A model generated the notes under the pieces. The model was not told the DNA's origin, searched no databases, and saw only the letters and a list, made by a program, of their open reading frames with translations. The position numbers and the translations under genes were made by a program. 64,000 nt of DNA from Guadua angustifolia (taxonomy: Eukaryota; Streptophyta; Magnoliopsida; Poales; Poaceae): NCBI GenBank assembly GCA_036346375.1, contig CM070515.1:9508423-9572422 (forward strand), in the 5' to 3' direction. Shown in pieces: positions 11,301-21,774 of the stretch. Positions within the stretch are counted from its first letter, which is position 1. Every line of letters begins with the position of its first letter.

Positions 11301-14300
11301 CTACTTCTAACAAAGGCAAAAGAAAATAGATAGCAAGAACGAATAAAACTCTTCACAAGAAACAGGGATGCTCTTTTATGAATTTATAAATTTTATTTTA
11401 CGAATTCAAGACGCAAAAATTGTTTAAGATTAAATAGATATAATCATTTCAGGCTTAAGGTGAATTCTTGCCTTTAATTAGGATTCAGATTCAAAGCAAG
11501 ATTTAATTAATATTCTAGTTATAAAAAGCTAACTTGTTGGTTTAGGCTACTAGCATTGTTTACATCATAGTTGAGAAGGTTCTGGTGATACAAATATCAT
11601 AATAACTGATTTCTCATTTATACTCAAAGTTCATTCATTCATATTACACACTTATGTAATGTGAATATTTAGGGTTATTAAGCTAACAAGATTAATATGC
11701 AAATCATGGCAAAATGATATTATCTTTTCATAATAAGGTAGTCTACACTTTAAAGAACATTGCTAAACTAGTTACACAAGTTTTAGGATTCGGACAAGTT
11801 ATTATTTTCATCGACGAAAAGCTTAAGTGGCAACTTTTGTTTATAATTCATGGAATCGGTCAAAAGGTAAAGATGATGATTAACGATTAAGGGTTTTGGA
11901 CTAGCTAGATTTAGATGAAAAGCATATTGAAAATGAAATATTTTTCTAGAATCTGATAGAACAAACTTGGTAGATCATTACTAAATAGGTTTCATAGATT
12001 CTAGTATTTGGACGAGTTATTTTATCTACTGCCGAAGTAGCATAAATGACCACGACGAATAACGCTAAATCGGCCAACTTTATATTGAGATTGCAACTAC
12101 AATATACATGATCTTTAATTCATTTTTCACACATTAGCAGGGTACAACTCTAGAAACATTTTAAATTTGATTTTGCATTATTTTGACTTAAACTGCAATA
12201 GGTTTCCTATTTGATTATTATTACATTTGACATTTCTTTATGATAAAAGAATTCAAATTAAACTTTATTCCAATTATTTTTACATATATATGTCCTCACT
12301 GTTTTTAGGAACTTAATATAAATTACTTTATCATTTTATGAGCCTTTTTACTATTGTTTTCAAGTAATGACCATACTAGGGTTTATTAATGGTTGCAAAA
12401 CAAATAATATAAAATTAATTCAACAATTAAGCATTTTTACATGTTTGAGTTTATTATTATTCCAGGACACATATAAATTTATTTAGTGATTTTTGGAATT
12501 ACATTTCCTTGAATACAACAACATCCATAATAATGTTTATTCCTAAATTTAATTTTACTAATTGTTTTGTGACTCAAAAATTAAGTATTTTTGTATATTT
12601 AGATTCTTTATGATTTTATATGAATAATAGAATTTATCTCACTAAATTTTGATTAAAATTGCACATGATAATCAAGATTGAATTTATTTCGGAATTGAAA
12701 ATGCTTTGAAATTGAAAATACGCTTTACCAAAAGAGAAAACGCCTTTGGGTTCTGTTCTTCTTCCGACTGAAGCTACTGACACTCTGGCCCCACTACTCA
12801 GAGACAGAGAACAGGGGAGCTTCAAGGGCGCGGCGGCGAAGATTTTCCGGCGATCCTCCGGCGAATGTGAGGACATGGGGAGGAAGAGATCGGCGAGACT
12901 CTTCCAGTGCTGCTACCGATTCGGCCGGAGAGACAGTGGAGCGAGCTGCCGTCGAGCTCCAGTGTCGGCGGAAATGGCGGGCTGTGGCGAGTGAGAATCA
13001 GTGCATGGGAGTTCAAATTGGTAGCATATTCAGCATCTATGAGTCACAAGGATTCCGTTTTTGAGTTTTACCGCAAGGGAGAAGCTCCGAGGAGCGCTGC
13101 CACCGAGCGTCGGTTTTGGAGAAGATGGGCTCACGGCGGCGGCACAATTTCGCATGAAGAGCTCGAGATTTTTTTGAGGGATTTAGCTCAGTAGAGTGTG
13201 GTGATGCTCTAGTTCAAAGGGATTTAGAAATGGAGTCTTATATTTCGCGAATTGAACTCGGCTTCGAGCTCCAGGAGGGTGCGGCCATGGCGGAAAGAAG
13301 TAGAGCTTCAGTGACTCAGTTGAGGAAAAGAGGAGGGGAGAAAGAAAGCGTAACTCAGGTGATCCTTTGGTGGTATTTATAGGGGCGGATTGGTTGAACC
13401 TGGCGGCCGAGTTGTTTCTGGTCTGGATGGAGACTCCACCATGCGTGACAAAGAAGAGGGCGAGCTGGCCGGTGCTTAATTGCTGCAGCATGGCGTGGCT
13501 AGAGCAAGGACGAACGTGGCTATCGCGATGCGGACCGAGAGCTGGCGATGAGCTGGGTGACGCTGGATCGCAGAGGATGACGCGAGACGCAGAAGCTGCC
13601 AGAGGAGAATTGGCTCGGGGGTAATGGCGTCTGGAGGTTGAAGATGATGCGCATGGGTGGCTGGCATGTGGGCCAAAACAGGGAATCGGGTCCACTTGAC
13701 AGAGAGAGTTTGGGGCTGCGAAGCAAAAAAATCAAGAACAGACAACCGGCTGAGCAGGTTGACCTCACTGGATTGGTTCTCCTTTTTCGTCAAGATTTAC
13801 TGAAATTTTTTTTCTACATGATTTCTTGCTAGTTATCTACTTACTGTAAAAATTTAGGTCAAAAATAATATTCACAGAATTATTGAAAATTCAGACAAGA
13901 CATGCTGCACAGTATTAAGCTTTTCTGTTTTTGAATTTTCAGACAGCTCAAATATTTTTTTAAACTTTTTGAAATTTTGTTTTTCAAATTTATTTGAGCT
14001 AAGGATTCTTATGTAAAATTTTCAGTTCAAAATATTTCTCCAGTATTTTATAAAAATTCTGACATTACATTTTACAGAATTTACTAGCTTCTATTTCTGA
14101 ATTATTCGGAGAGTTATCCAACCTGGTAAATTCTTTATATTTTTACCAGAGGTAAATCCTGTATAAAGGATGCTTTGGTAATTTTCTCAGCTTCAGATAA
14201 ATTCTGAATATTTTGCATTAATTCAGATGATACACTGTTTCTAGTCAAAGTTGATCTTTTCCATTATTAATAATTTTTACTATGCAGTAAAAATGAAATT

Positions 14301-14541
14301 TACCAGGTAAAAAGTTTACCTGAGGGTTTAGAAATTTTAATATAAATTTTTCAAGATTTTACTTTTACCTTTTTATCTTTTTACTATTATCCATTCATTA
14401 ATTCTCTTTATTGATTTTTCATGCATAGCATAAATCCAATAAAAATTCAAATAAAACCAATATTGCCAAAAAAACTCAGAAATAATAACATTCAACTCAA
14501 AATATTTATTTTTATTTATTTGCATTTCTCGGGACGTTACA
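5373..14541 (-). mobile_element. Long solo LTR, interrupted by a second solo LTR
   Basis: Begins TGTAACGACC and ends GACGTTACA on the plus strand, with a perfect 5-bp target duplication gaagc at 5,368-5,372 and 14,542-14,546. Copy 2 near 26,930 gives the empty site 'attgcggaagccgagg'. Removing the nested insertion (6,666-10,911 plus its duplication) leaves about 4.9 kb with no gag or pol domain, so this is a solo LTR. A TATA-like 'cctataaata' near 13,374-13,383 reads on the minus strand, as does the order of conserved motifs, so transcription would run leftward. Long LTRs starting TGTAAC and carrying 'gtgagtac...gtactc' resemble chromovirus (Tekay-like) or LARD elements; I cannot decide which. 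Confidence 0.85.
6666..10911 (+). mobile_element. Nested solo LTR in opposite orientation
   Basis: Runs from TGTAACATTCC to GGGTCGCTACA (4,246 bp) with a 5-bp target duplication aattt at 6,661-6,665 and 10,912-10,916. The related LTR at 57,694-62,653 is continuous across the same position (near 58,975), giving an independent empty-site check. It belongs to the same family as its host LTR but lies in the opposite direction, which creates a striking inverted repeat between 5,373-5,460 and 10,820-10,911. The plus-strand motif 'gagtacgcaagtactcaccc' near 10,558 fixes its orientation. GC-rich stretches at 7,300-8,600 hold open frames that look like chance ORFs. Confidence 0.85.
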
Positions 14542-14546
14542 GAAGC

Positions 14547-14770
14547 CAAGGCGTTGTCTCCGTGGCGCGTCGGCGGCCTTGGGCGGGCGTTGTCTCCCTG
14601 GCCCGAAGGTCTGGCGGCGCGGCGGCCGCGGTCGGCATTGCAGGCGACGGTGGGTGCGAAGCTCGCGACGGCGGGTGTGAAGGGCGATGTGCGCGAAAGA
14701 CGGAGAGCCGCCGCCTCGCACAAAAACTGAGGCGACGCCAGGCGTTGCGTTCAGGCGCGAGAAGCCGAGG
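14547..14770. other. GC-rich spacer, copy 1 right half
   Basis: Continues the GC-rich spacer broken at 5,372, matching 26,930 to about 27,012 of copy 2. Open frames on both strands are low-complexity and have no recognisable domain. Confidence 0.6.
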
Positions 14771-15030
14771 CGCCACCGTTTCTTTTTTTTTATGACGATG
14801 AACAATAATTTCGGTCGCAATCTTAGCTTATATTTAACTAGAAAACTGTAATTGGCGAAAGACATTCTGTAGGATTTAATTGACTGTTTATATGCGATCA
14901 ACTTACGTAGATTGAACTTATGTAAGGCTTGGCGTAGTGTGATCACGTGTAGCACGATAATTTCAATGCCGTGTAGGTAGATGCAAGTAGACGATCACAA
15001 TTGGCTTGGCGGAGCTTTATGCTGATAACG

Positions 15031-15276
15031 TGCCATAAAACGTAGTCATTCACCTGCTATCGTTCAATCAATACGCCAACGAGATCACAGCAATAATGGT
15101 AAAAGTACATACAATATAAAGGTAAAGTTCTCTCTCTTTATTAGATTGAATCTTTAGCACAAAGGGATGTCTAAATTCTAATATATTATAGAAAGTAATA
15201 AAAGATAGATTCGAATTCGTCCATACAAAGATAGAGTCCAATCAAATATAGATTTAAATCTATATATATCATAACA
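15031..15276 (-). mobile_element. Short copia-type LTR with leader (copy 1)
   Basis: A 246-bp block running from TGCCATAAAA to ATAACA on the plus strand, read as an LTR on the minus strand. Immediately downstream on the minus strand is 'cgttatcagcataaagctcc', resembling the tRNA-primer region that follows LTRs in Hopscotch/Retrofit-type copia elements. About 240 bp of leader follow, to about 14,790. The same LTR plus leader occurs at 51,940-52,438 in copy 3, and a related LTR alone at 19,847-20,083. No gag or pol follows, so it is a 5' fragment. Copy 2 lacks it. Confidence 0.6.
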
Positions 15277-16091
15277 CCACCAATTCACTCACGCATCTCA
15301 TCGAAGGCGCAACACGGCATCAATACGAGAGGCAAAAAAATGCTACAATTTTGCAGGGTTGGGTTCATGTAAACCAGTAGCCGTTGTGCTGAGCGCTGAA
15401 AACAAGGGCGCAAAATCGAACGGTCCCCTTAATCCTCAACCTAGGCCCAAAGTATAATCGGAGTCCTCAAGCTAGGGCCAAAGTATGAGCGGACTTGATA
15501 AGCTGTAGCGGACTGGATAGGAACTTCTAATTGTTGGTTAGGGACTCTCCAAATGAAGCTAGGGCTTCCCAGCGATGCGGAAGCCCGGAGCAAGTGAAGA
15601 ACAGATGAAGTAATGGTCTTCTGCACCTCTCCGAGATTGGTGGGTTTTATATGATATGATTCGTATGCCGAATAGTATTTGCGTTTGCATCATTCAACAC
15701 TCCTCTCTCAGAAAAGAATCCGTCCAGAAAAAGCGCCTGCGATCATTCAGATTTCAGAATTACGCCATTCGAATGATTTGAGGTACGCGAAGCCAAAAAC
15801 AAAAACGAGAGGAGAGCAACGCCCGATACGTGCCCAAGCTATATATATACCCAAACCACCCAGAAATCGAAGAAAGAGAATTCTTATTCGCGCACATATT
15901 TTCGCTACTGTGGCATCACGACAACGAGTTTATTACAAATCTACAAACCAAATACAATATATATCGATGATGCTCCCATTTTGTCATCGATTTTATGACG
16001 ACAATACAGAGCAGCAAGCTTTAGGTAACATTGCAATTCTAAGCACGCAAAGACAGATACGTACGTACGATCAGGTAACAAGCATGTGAAC
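15277..16091. other. 3' flank of membrane-protein gene, copy 1
   Basis: Conserved with 27,010-27,494 (copy 2) and 52,439-53,266 (copy 3), including the markers 'gggcttcccagcgatgcgga' and 'tgtggcatcacgacaacgag'. It lies just downstream of the minus-strand membrane-protein ORF and probably contains its 3' untranslated region. I see no coding domain. Confidence 0.55.
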
Positions 16092-16466
16092 CTACTTCAC
16101 AAGCATGCGCACACCACTAAGACCTGCGATGAGCGCCAACGGCAGGAAGGAAGCGCACATGACGCAACGGCGTACAAGACGCTGGTGCCCGTGCTCGTCT
16201 GCTTGATGGCCGCCAGACAACCAGATGGCCGCAGCACAGATCTCCCCTAAGCCTGCAGCGCCGGCGATGATGGTGAAGGCATAGTAAACGCGCTTGTGGT
16301 CGTTGAAGATGCCGGAGGGCGGCCTGTAGAAAGCCGTGGCAGTTGCCATGCACGCGGTGGCGAAGCCAATGGTGCCGACAAGCCATTCCACCCGCCTGCC
16401 CGGCCTGATCTCCACCGCAAGCTCGGGAAGTGCACCACCGTCGACGTTAAGCGCCATCTCAGTCAT
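16092..16466 (-). CDS. Small three-helix membrane protein, paralogue 1
   Basis: Intact 124-residue ORF starting MTEMALNVDG and ending VRMLVK. Function not recognised. Three hydrophobic stretches likely to span a membrane lie at about residues 27-47 (EWLVGTIGFATACMATATAF), 61-85 (YYAFTIIAGAAGLGEICAAA) and 101-119 (CVMCASFLPLALIAGLSGV). The linker between helices 1 and 2 carries FYRPPSGIFNDHKR, strictly kept in all three paralogues except one K/R exchange; a basic stretch RLVRR precedes helix 3. It has the same length as paralogue 2 and about 17 differences from it. Its upstream sequence leaves the paralogous alignment within about 10 bp of the ATG, so the TATA region of copies 2 and 3 is absent here. 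A real gene or a recently silenced copy are both possible. Confidence 0.6.
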   Translation of the reverse strand: MTEMALNVDGGALPELAVEIRPGRRVEWLVGTIGFATACMATATAFYRPPSGIFNDHKRVYYAFTIIAGAAGLGEICAAAIWLSGGHQADEHGHQRLVRRCVMCASFLPLALIAGLSGVRMLVK

Positions 16467-16469
16467 TCC

Positions 16470-16680
16470 ACGACGTTAAGCATTTTGGCGATCGCGAGAA
16501 TTTTTGCGACAAACCCCCCCAAAAAAACCGAATTCACAGACATTCTGACAGCATCGCCAAAATGCTGACGTCAGCATCGCCATGTTTGATATGGTTGTCT
16601 AATCGAACTGCATGCGATCGCGAGAATTTTTTGCGACAAACCCACCCAAAAAAAAAAAAAAACGAATTTACAGACATCCT
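16470..16680. repeat. ~60-bp direct repeat upstream of paralogue 1
   Basis: The phrase 'gcgatcgcgagaattttt' followed by 'gcgacaaaccc', an A-run and 'cgaattcacagacat' occurs at about 16,488-16,545 and again at 16,616-16,678. This sequence has replaced the promoter-side sequence seen in paralogues 2 and 3. Confidence 0.6.
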
Positions 16681-16739
16681 TCCACCGGCCACGCGTTTTC
16701 CTGTTTGCGCGTCATCGTTTCCGCGACGAGACGCGTGAG

Positions 16740-17300
16740 TGAAACCTGCCTCCTTTCAAGAACCGTGGCGTGCAGGGAATCTTCGCCTTCGCCTTCTCGC
16801 CCCGATTCCAGCCCATCGTCGCCTCCTCGCGCCGATTCCAGCCCATCGTCGCCTCCTCGCCCCGATTCCAGCCCATCTTCGCCTCGCGTCGATTCCCTAC
16901 CTTGCGCGCATCTTCGCCTCCTCGCCCCGATCCCCTACCTTGCGCGCATCTTCGCCTCCTACCTTGCGCGCTCCGTCGCTTGTGCAGCGGACAAGATGGG
17001 GAACGGATCCCGCCCTCGGCCCGATCCCCGCCTCTCTCCTCGCCTCCTCAACCTGCAGCGCCACGAGATCGAGCCTGCAGAGAGGATGGGGAACAGATCC
17101 CGTCACGACCGGCGGCGAGGGCGACCAGATTCGTCCGGCGCCAGCTGCTAGCGCATAACCGGCGCCGCCCCGTCTATGTCGCATTCACACCATCGTGCTC
17201 CCGCACTGCCGAACCCCGCCGCCGGTGCCTGGAAAACCTAGGTCGCCACCCTCCTGAAATCCCTAGGTTGCCGCCACCCTAGAGCAACCCAAAGTTGCTG
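16740..17300. repeat. GC-rich island with 30-bp tandem repeats
   Basis: From 16,801 a 30-bp unit containing 'cccgattccagcccatcgtc' is repeated nearly three times, then a ~39-bp unit containing 'taccttgcgcgcatcttcgc' about 2.5 times. All three plus-strand frames stay open through the array because 30 and 39 are multiples of three. The island could be the first exon of a host gene or part of a transposon 5' region. I recognise no domain, so I do not call a CDS. Confidence 0.5.
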
Positions 17301-19457
17301 CCCTGCCTCCAGAACATCTCTACTGGCTCAAGCTTGCCTCCGCCGATTGAAGCCTGCCGCCGGCCGAAGGATTCCCCTGTTTTCTTCACCTTGGTTTGTT
17401 CTTGGTTCATTTTTCCAATTAGGATTTATAGTTTGAAGAACTGGTACATACACAGAGATGGGTATCTCCTGTGCTCACACTTTCGGAGGACGGTGACAAA
17501 TGCAGTGGTTGCAGTTGCTGTAAGGTCTGACCAAACTACTCTTTCCTTCACAATTACAGTGCATATTGCTGCTACAATGTTCAGTTAATACTAAGTTCAT
17601 GTTTCTGTGTGCAAATTCGTTTAGCCGCTGCTTGGAGTTCTTTTTCTAGGGTTTGATTTTGTAGATTGCTTATTGTGAAACCTGTGAATGGGCTGGACAT
17701 AAAATTGATGGATGGCAGCCGTGTCAGTATGTTGCTATTACTGTATTTTTGTGTTTTGTAGCGATTTCATGGGATTTTTTAGGATTTTTTGTGGAGATTT
17801 AGGAGGAAGATATTATTTAGGAATGGCAAAATAATAATCATTTTACTGTTAGTTTTTTTGATAAGGAAAAATTAGCCATACACCACCTGTATAGGATCTT
17901 AGCCTTTCATTGTTTTTGTACTAGCTAATACACTTGATATCGAATTGCAATATACATGATTATGGCATTCTCCAATCTGACTATTTGCTATATTGAGGCA
18001 AAGGCGACTTTTGTCAGAAAATGCTCCTTACATAAAAAAAATGAAGCTTGATTCACAGTTTAGTTTGCAAGTAGATCGCCAATCAATTCAATCTAAGTAC
18101 ATATATGTTTTTGTAATTTTGTTACATATTTTTCATATTGCTTCAGACAGTGGTATCCCTGCTAGATCCCCTGACTAAACAGCAAGTGGTTGGCATCTGC
18201 AGCCTCCAACAGTCATCACAGCAAGCAGAGGAAGCTCTCTCCCAGGGCCTGGACTAGCTGCATCAGTCACTAGCTGACACGGTGTCCAGGTTTTGTCATA
18301 CAGGTTTCTACAACCTTCATTGTTCTGTTGATGTATAGGTAGGGACTACCACAACCTTGTTACACATGTTTTTGGTGAAACATGCCAATTCTTTGTCACT
18401 TAGCAGTGAGCTTCGGTGGCAAGCATCAAATATAACATGGGGGATTGATCTGTTTTGAACTGGTTAGAGCTGATCAGAACTCAGAACTTAGTTCTCAAAC
18501 CTTTGTTTGCACGTGATTGGCAAGCCATTCTTGCTTTATAAGATCATTAGCTATGTACAGTGTTCACAATGACATGTCGAGGTAAGTGAAAGCCTACTGA
18601 AATTACTTAGTACCATACCACATCATGCAGCAAACGAAATTCTAATAATTTTTGTCAGTTTGCTACTTCAATCCCTGTCAATGAATCTAGCAATTGCCAG
18701 TCCACCACTCATTGCATGTTTTTGCTTTGGTTATATATATAGTAAGCAACACTGAACGTGGCTGGAACATGTGCAACGCTGCAGGTGTTAGCACACCTCA
18801 GGTTTTCTTCTCATTCCATGGCTTTGTCACAGCACAGGTGTTATTCTTCTGTCCTAATCCATGGCTAGATGATTCTTTTTTGAATGGCAGTGAGATATCA
18901 TCCAAGAAAAAAAAAAAGGTCTGAATGACTTTGTAGTTTGTACAGCCGTGAAAACTGAAGGAAAAAAATCTCTCTTTGCAATGCAAATGTTAACAGCCTC
19001 ATTTTGTTATGTTAGTTTTCTCAGGACGTTCAACGTTTTTTGCGAAAAGAATCTTTCGGTTCAGCAAAATCACAGATCCTTTGTAAAAGGACTCCAAATA
19101 AATGAAAAAAGTGCATAATTATGTTTATATCCTTTCAACCGTTTCGCGTGTTTTCTCAATTTGCTCGTATGGGAGAGCAGCGATCATGGCATCGATCACT
19201 CATCTAGTATATAGAGAGCTATACTCACACAATGACACACATTAATGCAATTTCGATGAGAACCTTCTCGATGCGAGGATCCCATCCCCAACCATCCAGG
19301 TAGTTTCATATATGTTGACCAAATGGTTGGAGACATTTTTCCTGACGACAGTAGTCATCTAAAAAGTTTATTATTCGCATACGCCCCAAACGTTTCCTTC
19401 TACACACATAATATGCAAAAGACCAAACATACGCCATCATGAGCGTTTACATTAACT
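17301..19457. other. Unassigned AT-rich intergenic stretch
   Basis: About 2.1 kb with no recognisable coding domain, RNA gene or transposon terminus. Short exon-like patches with better base balance sit at about 18,150-18,350 and 18,680-18,870, but no consistent frame joins them. It may be intronic or untranslated sequence of a gene beginning in the GC-rich island. Confidence 0.35.
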
Positions 19458-19718
19458 CTACTTCTCCTCTGTGGCCTCACTATTGCCGTCTTCTGCGGCA
19501 CCGTCTAGGACAACGACATCAAGGGCCGCAAGCTTGCCGTCGTCCCCTGAGGCGGCAGTGAACTCTACACTTTGGCCCTCGGAGAGAGTGCGGAAGCCGT
19601 CTGTCTTGATGGCGGAGAAGAGCACGAAGAAGTCCACTCGATCGCCGTCCGAGGTGATGAACCCGAATCCCTTCTCCTCGTTGAACCACTTAACCTTCCC
19701 CTTTGCCCTCTCTGCCAT
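19458..19718 (-). CDS. Cold-shock-domain protein, tail-less
   Basis: 86-residue ORF beginning MAERAKGKVKWFNEEKGFGF. A cold-shock domain fills residues 6-70; such OB folds bind single-stranded RNA or DNA and act as RNA chaperones. RNP1 is intact (KGFGFI, 16-21). The RNP2 region reads VDFFVLFSAI (28-37): the His usual in FVH is Leu here. The C-terminus is a short acidic tail (AEDGNSEATEEK). The glycine-rich, CCHC-knuckle region found after the domain in typical plant cold-shock proteins is absent. An in-frame ATG nine codons upstream (19,745) would add MWCAVVLCK; I chose the inner Met because the domain conventionally starts soon after it. Upstream on the same strand, 129 bp away, is a copia-type LTR. 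It could be a functional short paralogue or a retained gene fragment. Confidence 0.7.
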   Translation of the reverse strand: MAERAKGKVKWFNEEKGFGFITSDGDRVDFFVLFSAIKTDGFRTLSEGQSVEFTAASGDDGKLAALDVVVLDGAAEDGNSEATEEK

Positions 19719-19846
19719 CTTGCACAACACCACAGCACACCACACACCAGCGTTGGTAAATGTTGCGATGCAAAGGAGACCATGGAGGCATGCTGTACAG
19801 TTTCCAACTTTCCATGCTAAAGCAAGCTTAATGATTCGTGGTTAAT

Positions 19847-20083
19847 TGTTGTAAAACAATGACAATCACCATAGATCAAACACAATGTACTAATTAAATA
19901 GCAAAGCACACATAGTTTAGGAAGGCAAAAACCCTTCTCTCTTTATTAGAATGATTCTCTTGTACAATTGAGGTGTCATCTATAGTAGAAGCTCATTAGA
20001 GGTAGATTCGGGTTCGCCCACTATGAGATAGAGTTCAAACACATTTGAAAACCCAAAATAAAAGATCCTACTATATCTTAACA
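19847..20083 (-). mobile_element. Copia-type LTR upstream of the cold-shock ORF
   Basis: A 237-bp block from TGTTGTAAAAC to TCTTAACA. It aligns with the LTR at 15,031-15,276 through phrases such as 'ttctctctttattaga', 'tagattcg' and 'gagatagagtt'. It reads on the minus strand, ending 129 bp before the ATG of the cold-shock-domain ORF on the same strand. No primer-binding-like leader follows and no target duplication is obvious, so it may be a solo or truncated LTR. Confidence 0.55.
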
Positions 20084-20280
20084 CTCCTTATACAAATAAT
20101 GCGTAATGTTTATGTCTTATAAAAAAACTCCTCTAAAACCCTAATGGAAAAAGAGGGATGGAGAAAAGAGTACATTGCACTCGTACATTATGTTACACTA
20201 GTATATCTTATGCCTAGAAGATTTGAAAAGCACTCAGACATTTTTTTGCAAAAAAGCCCTCCAAAAAATCCAAAATCGTG

Positions 20281-20760
20281 AAGAGGTACTTTCACCGGTT
20301 ATTTTGCAGAAAAGACCCCATAGTTTTACAAATTTAACTCAGACGCTGGTTCTTTAAACCTAAAAGATTTAAAATTACGTTTAGGTCCGGTTATTTTGTG
20401 AAAAATCCCATGGCACTGGTTATTTTGCAAAAAGGACCCTGTAGTTCTGCAAATTCAATTCGAACGCCGGTTCTTTAAATCCGAAAGATTTAAAATTACG
20501 TTTAGGTCCGGTTATTTTGTGAAAAAATCCAGTGGTTCCATAAAATCAACATGAACGCTGGTTCTTTAAACACGAAAGATTTAAAATTATATTTAGATCC
20601 TCCTGATCGTCGGTTCTTTAAACCTATAAGATTTAAAATTATATTTAGATCCGAGTATTTTGCAAAAAAACGTGGTTCCGCAAATTTGACACGGGCGCCT
20701 GTTCTTTAAGCTTGAAATATTTAAAATTATATTTAGATCCTTCTACCATTTTTGCAATAA
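20281..20760. repeat. Tandem repeat block, five units of ~50-120 bp
   Basis: The core 'ggttctttaaa' plus 'agatttaaaattacgttta' or its 'attatattta' variant appears five times (about 20,345, 20,464, 20,559, 20,609 and 20,699). The first units also contain 'ccggttattttgtgaaaaat'. No coding capacity. The block ends just before a GC-rich hairpin-like motif at 20,779-20,803. Confidence 0.7.
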
Positions 20761-20771
20761 AAAACTCTAGT

Positions 20772-20815
20772 GTGAGATTTGCGCGGCGCGGCGTAACACG
20801 CTATACTATCCAGTG
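20772..20815 (+). other. GC-rich hairpin terminus, possible Helitron right end
   Basis: The phrase 'gcgcggcgcggcgtaacac' is nearly the same as the minus-strand phrase 'gcgcggcgcggcgtagcgcg' at the edge of the repeat-rich insertion at 54,543. There it is followed by a CTAG end; here the corresponding end reads 'tatactatccagt', so the CTRR signature is lost. Likely a decayed relative of that element. Confidence 0.35.
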
Positions 20816-20979
20816 ATCGTGATGAGTGCACTTCGTAGACTCTTTTCAAGGTGAGAATTGAGAAGGAAAATTGGATCATATCACAATTCTCAGAAATGCC
20901 TTTTGAGAAGGTTTCTGCTGTTCTAGGGGACAGGAGAAGGCATATTAAGTGGCAACTTGTACTCGGTTCCAATGGATAG

Positions 20980-21774
20980 GTGTTTATTCGCCAACATATA
21001 CTCGGTTCGATAGGAGCACTTATGGTAGCTTGTTTAATTGGAACTGCATGTAATTTTTTGGTTCCCTTTACAGCTAAACAACGGACCATTATGGATCCAA
21101 TGGCAAGTATTGCTCAAAGTGTTGGGTCAACAAATGCCATGGCATTTGAAGATGATGCCGACAGCAGTTGCATGGTAATTTATTTGATATAGACCTTAAT
21201 TTTTTTCAGCTGTACCTTTTTGCTTGGTTAATAACTTTGTCATTTTCTCTTAGTTGATTATCGATCTTGCGATGAAAAAAGTCAGAAAATGAGATCATGC
21301 ACAAGGGGACTTTGTTCCTCTTTTTTCTTCTAATTTCATGTGTTGATTTGGTGAGAGTACATAGAGAAAGAAATGGTTGAATTAAATGAAAACGATGATG
21401 TGATTACTTGGAATCTGTCGAACTAATTGTGTTCAGTGAAGATTTTAAGCTGCTAAGATGAATTTGTTTAGTTATTGTCGTACATTCAGTTCTTTCAAAA
21501 AAATTGTTGTAGTTCCAGATGGACCAGATGTTGTATTGAATGGTACAGTGGTACAAATGGAGCAGATACATTCTGAATGGACCTGTTGAATGTGCAAATG
21601 ATTAGTTTGTATACTGCAAGATTTGCATGCTGTACTAAAACTAAACCACACTTGTCATTTTCGCAGGCTGCAATAGACGCTGGTGCCGTGGCAGAGAAGT
21701 GGCTACTGAGACGATGTGAGCGTGGCGAAGTGTGGGTCGTCAGTACAGCGCTGTGCGCCGCGTACGTCCGGTGA
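20980..21774 (+). CDS. Unidentified possible two-exon ORF
   Basis: A plus-strand ORF opens at 20,980 (MFIRQHILGSIGALMVACLI) with one hydrophobic stretch at about residues 8-30. It reaches 'gttgcatg|gtaatt' at 21,174, a fair splice donor. A good acceptor 'ttttcgcag' ends at 21,666, and the frame continues in phase as AAIDAGAVAEKW to a stop at 21,774. That gives about 101 residues with a 492-bp intron. I recognise no family. It could equally be fragments captured by a transposon, since it lies between repeat blocks. The splice model is inference from consensus sites only. Confidence 0.2.

Noticed and set aside
12634..13832. ORFs including a 170-codon minus-strand frame
   Set aside because: Equivalent GC-rich region of the outer solo LTR; Ser/Pro-rich low-complexity reading.
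15679..16089. 136-codon plus-strand ORF, partly conserved in copies 2 and 3
   Set aside because: Antisense to the probable 3' untranslated region of the membrane-protein gene; composition basic and low in structure, and frame length differs among copies.
19458..19718. Bacterial contamination suggested by the CspA-like ORF
   Set aside because: Flanked on both sides by plant repeats and a copia-type LTR shared with copies 1 and 3; cold-shock domains also occur in plants.
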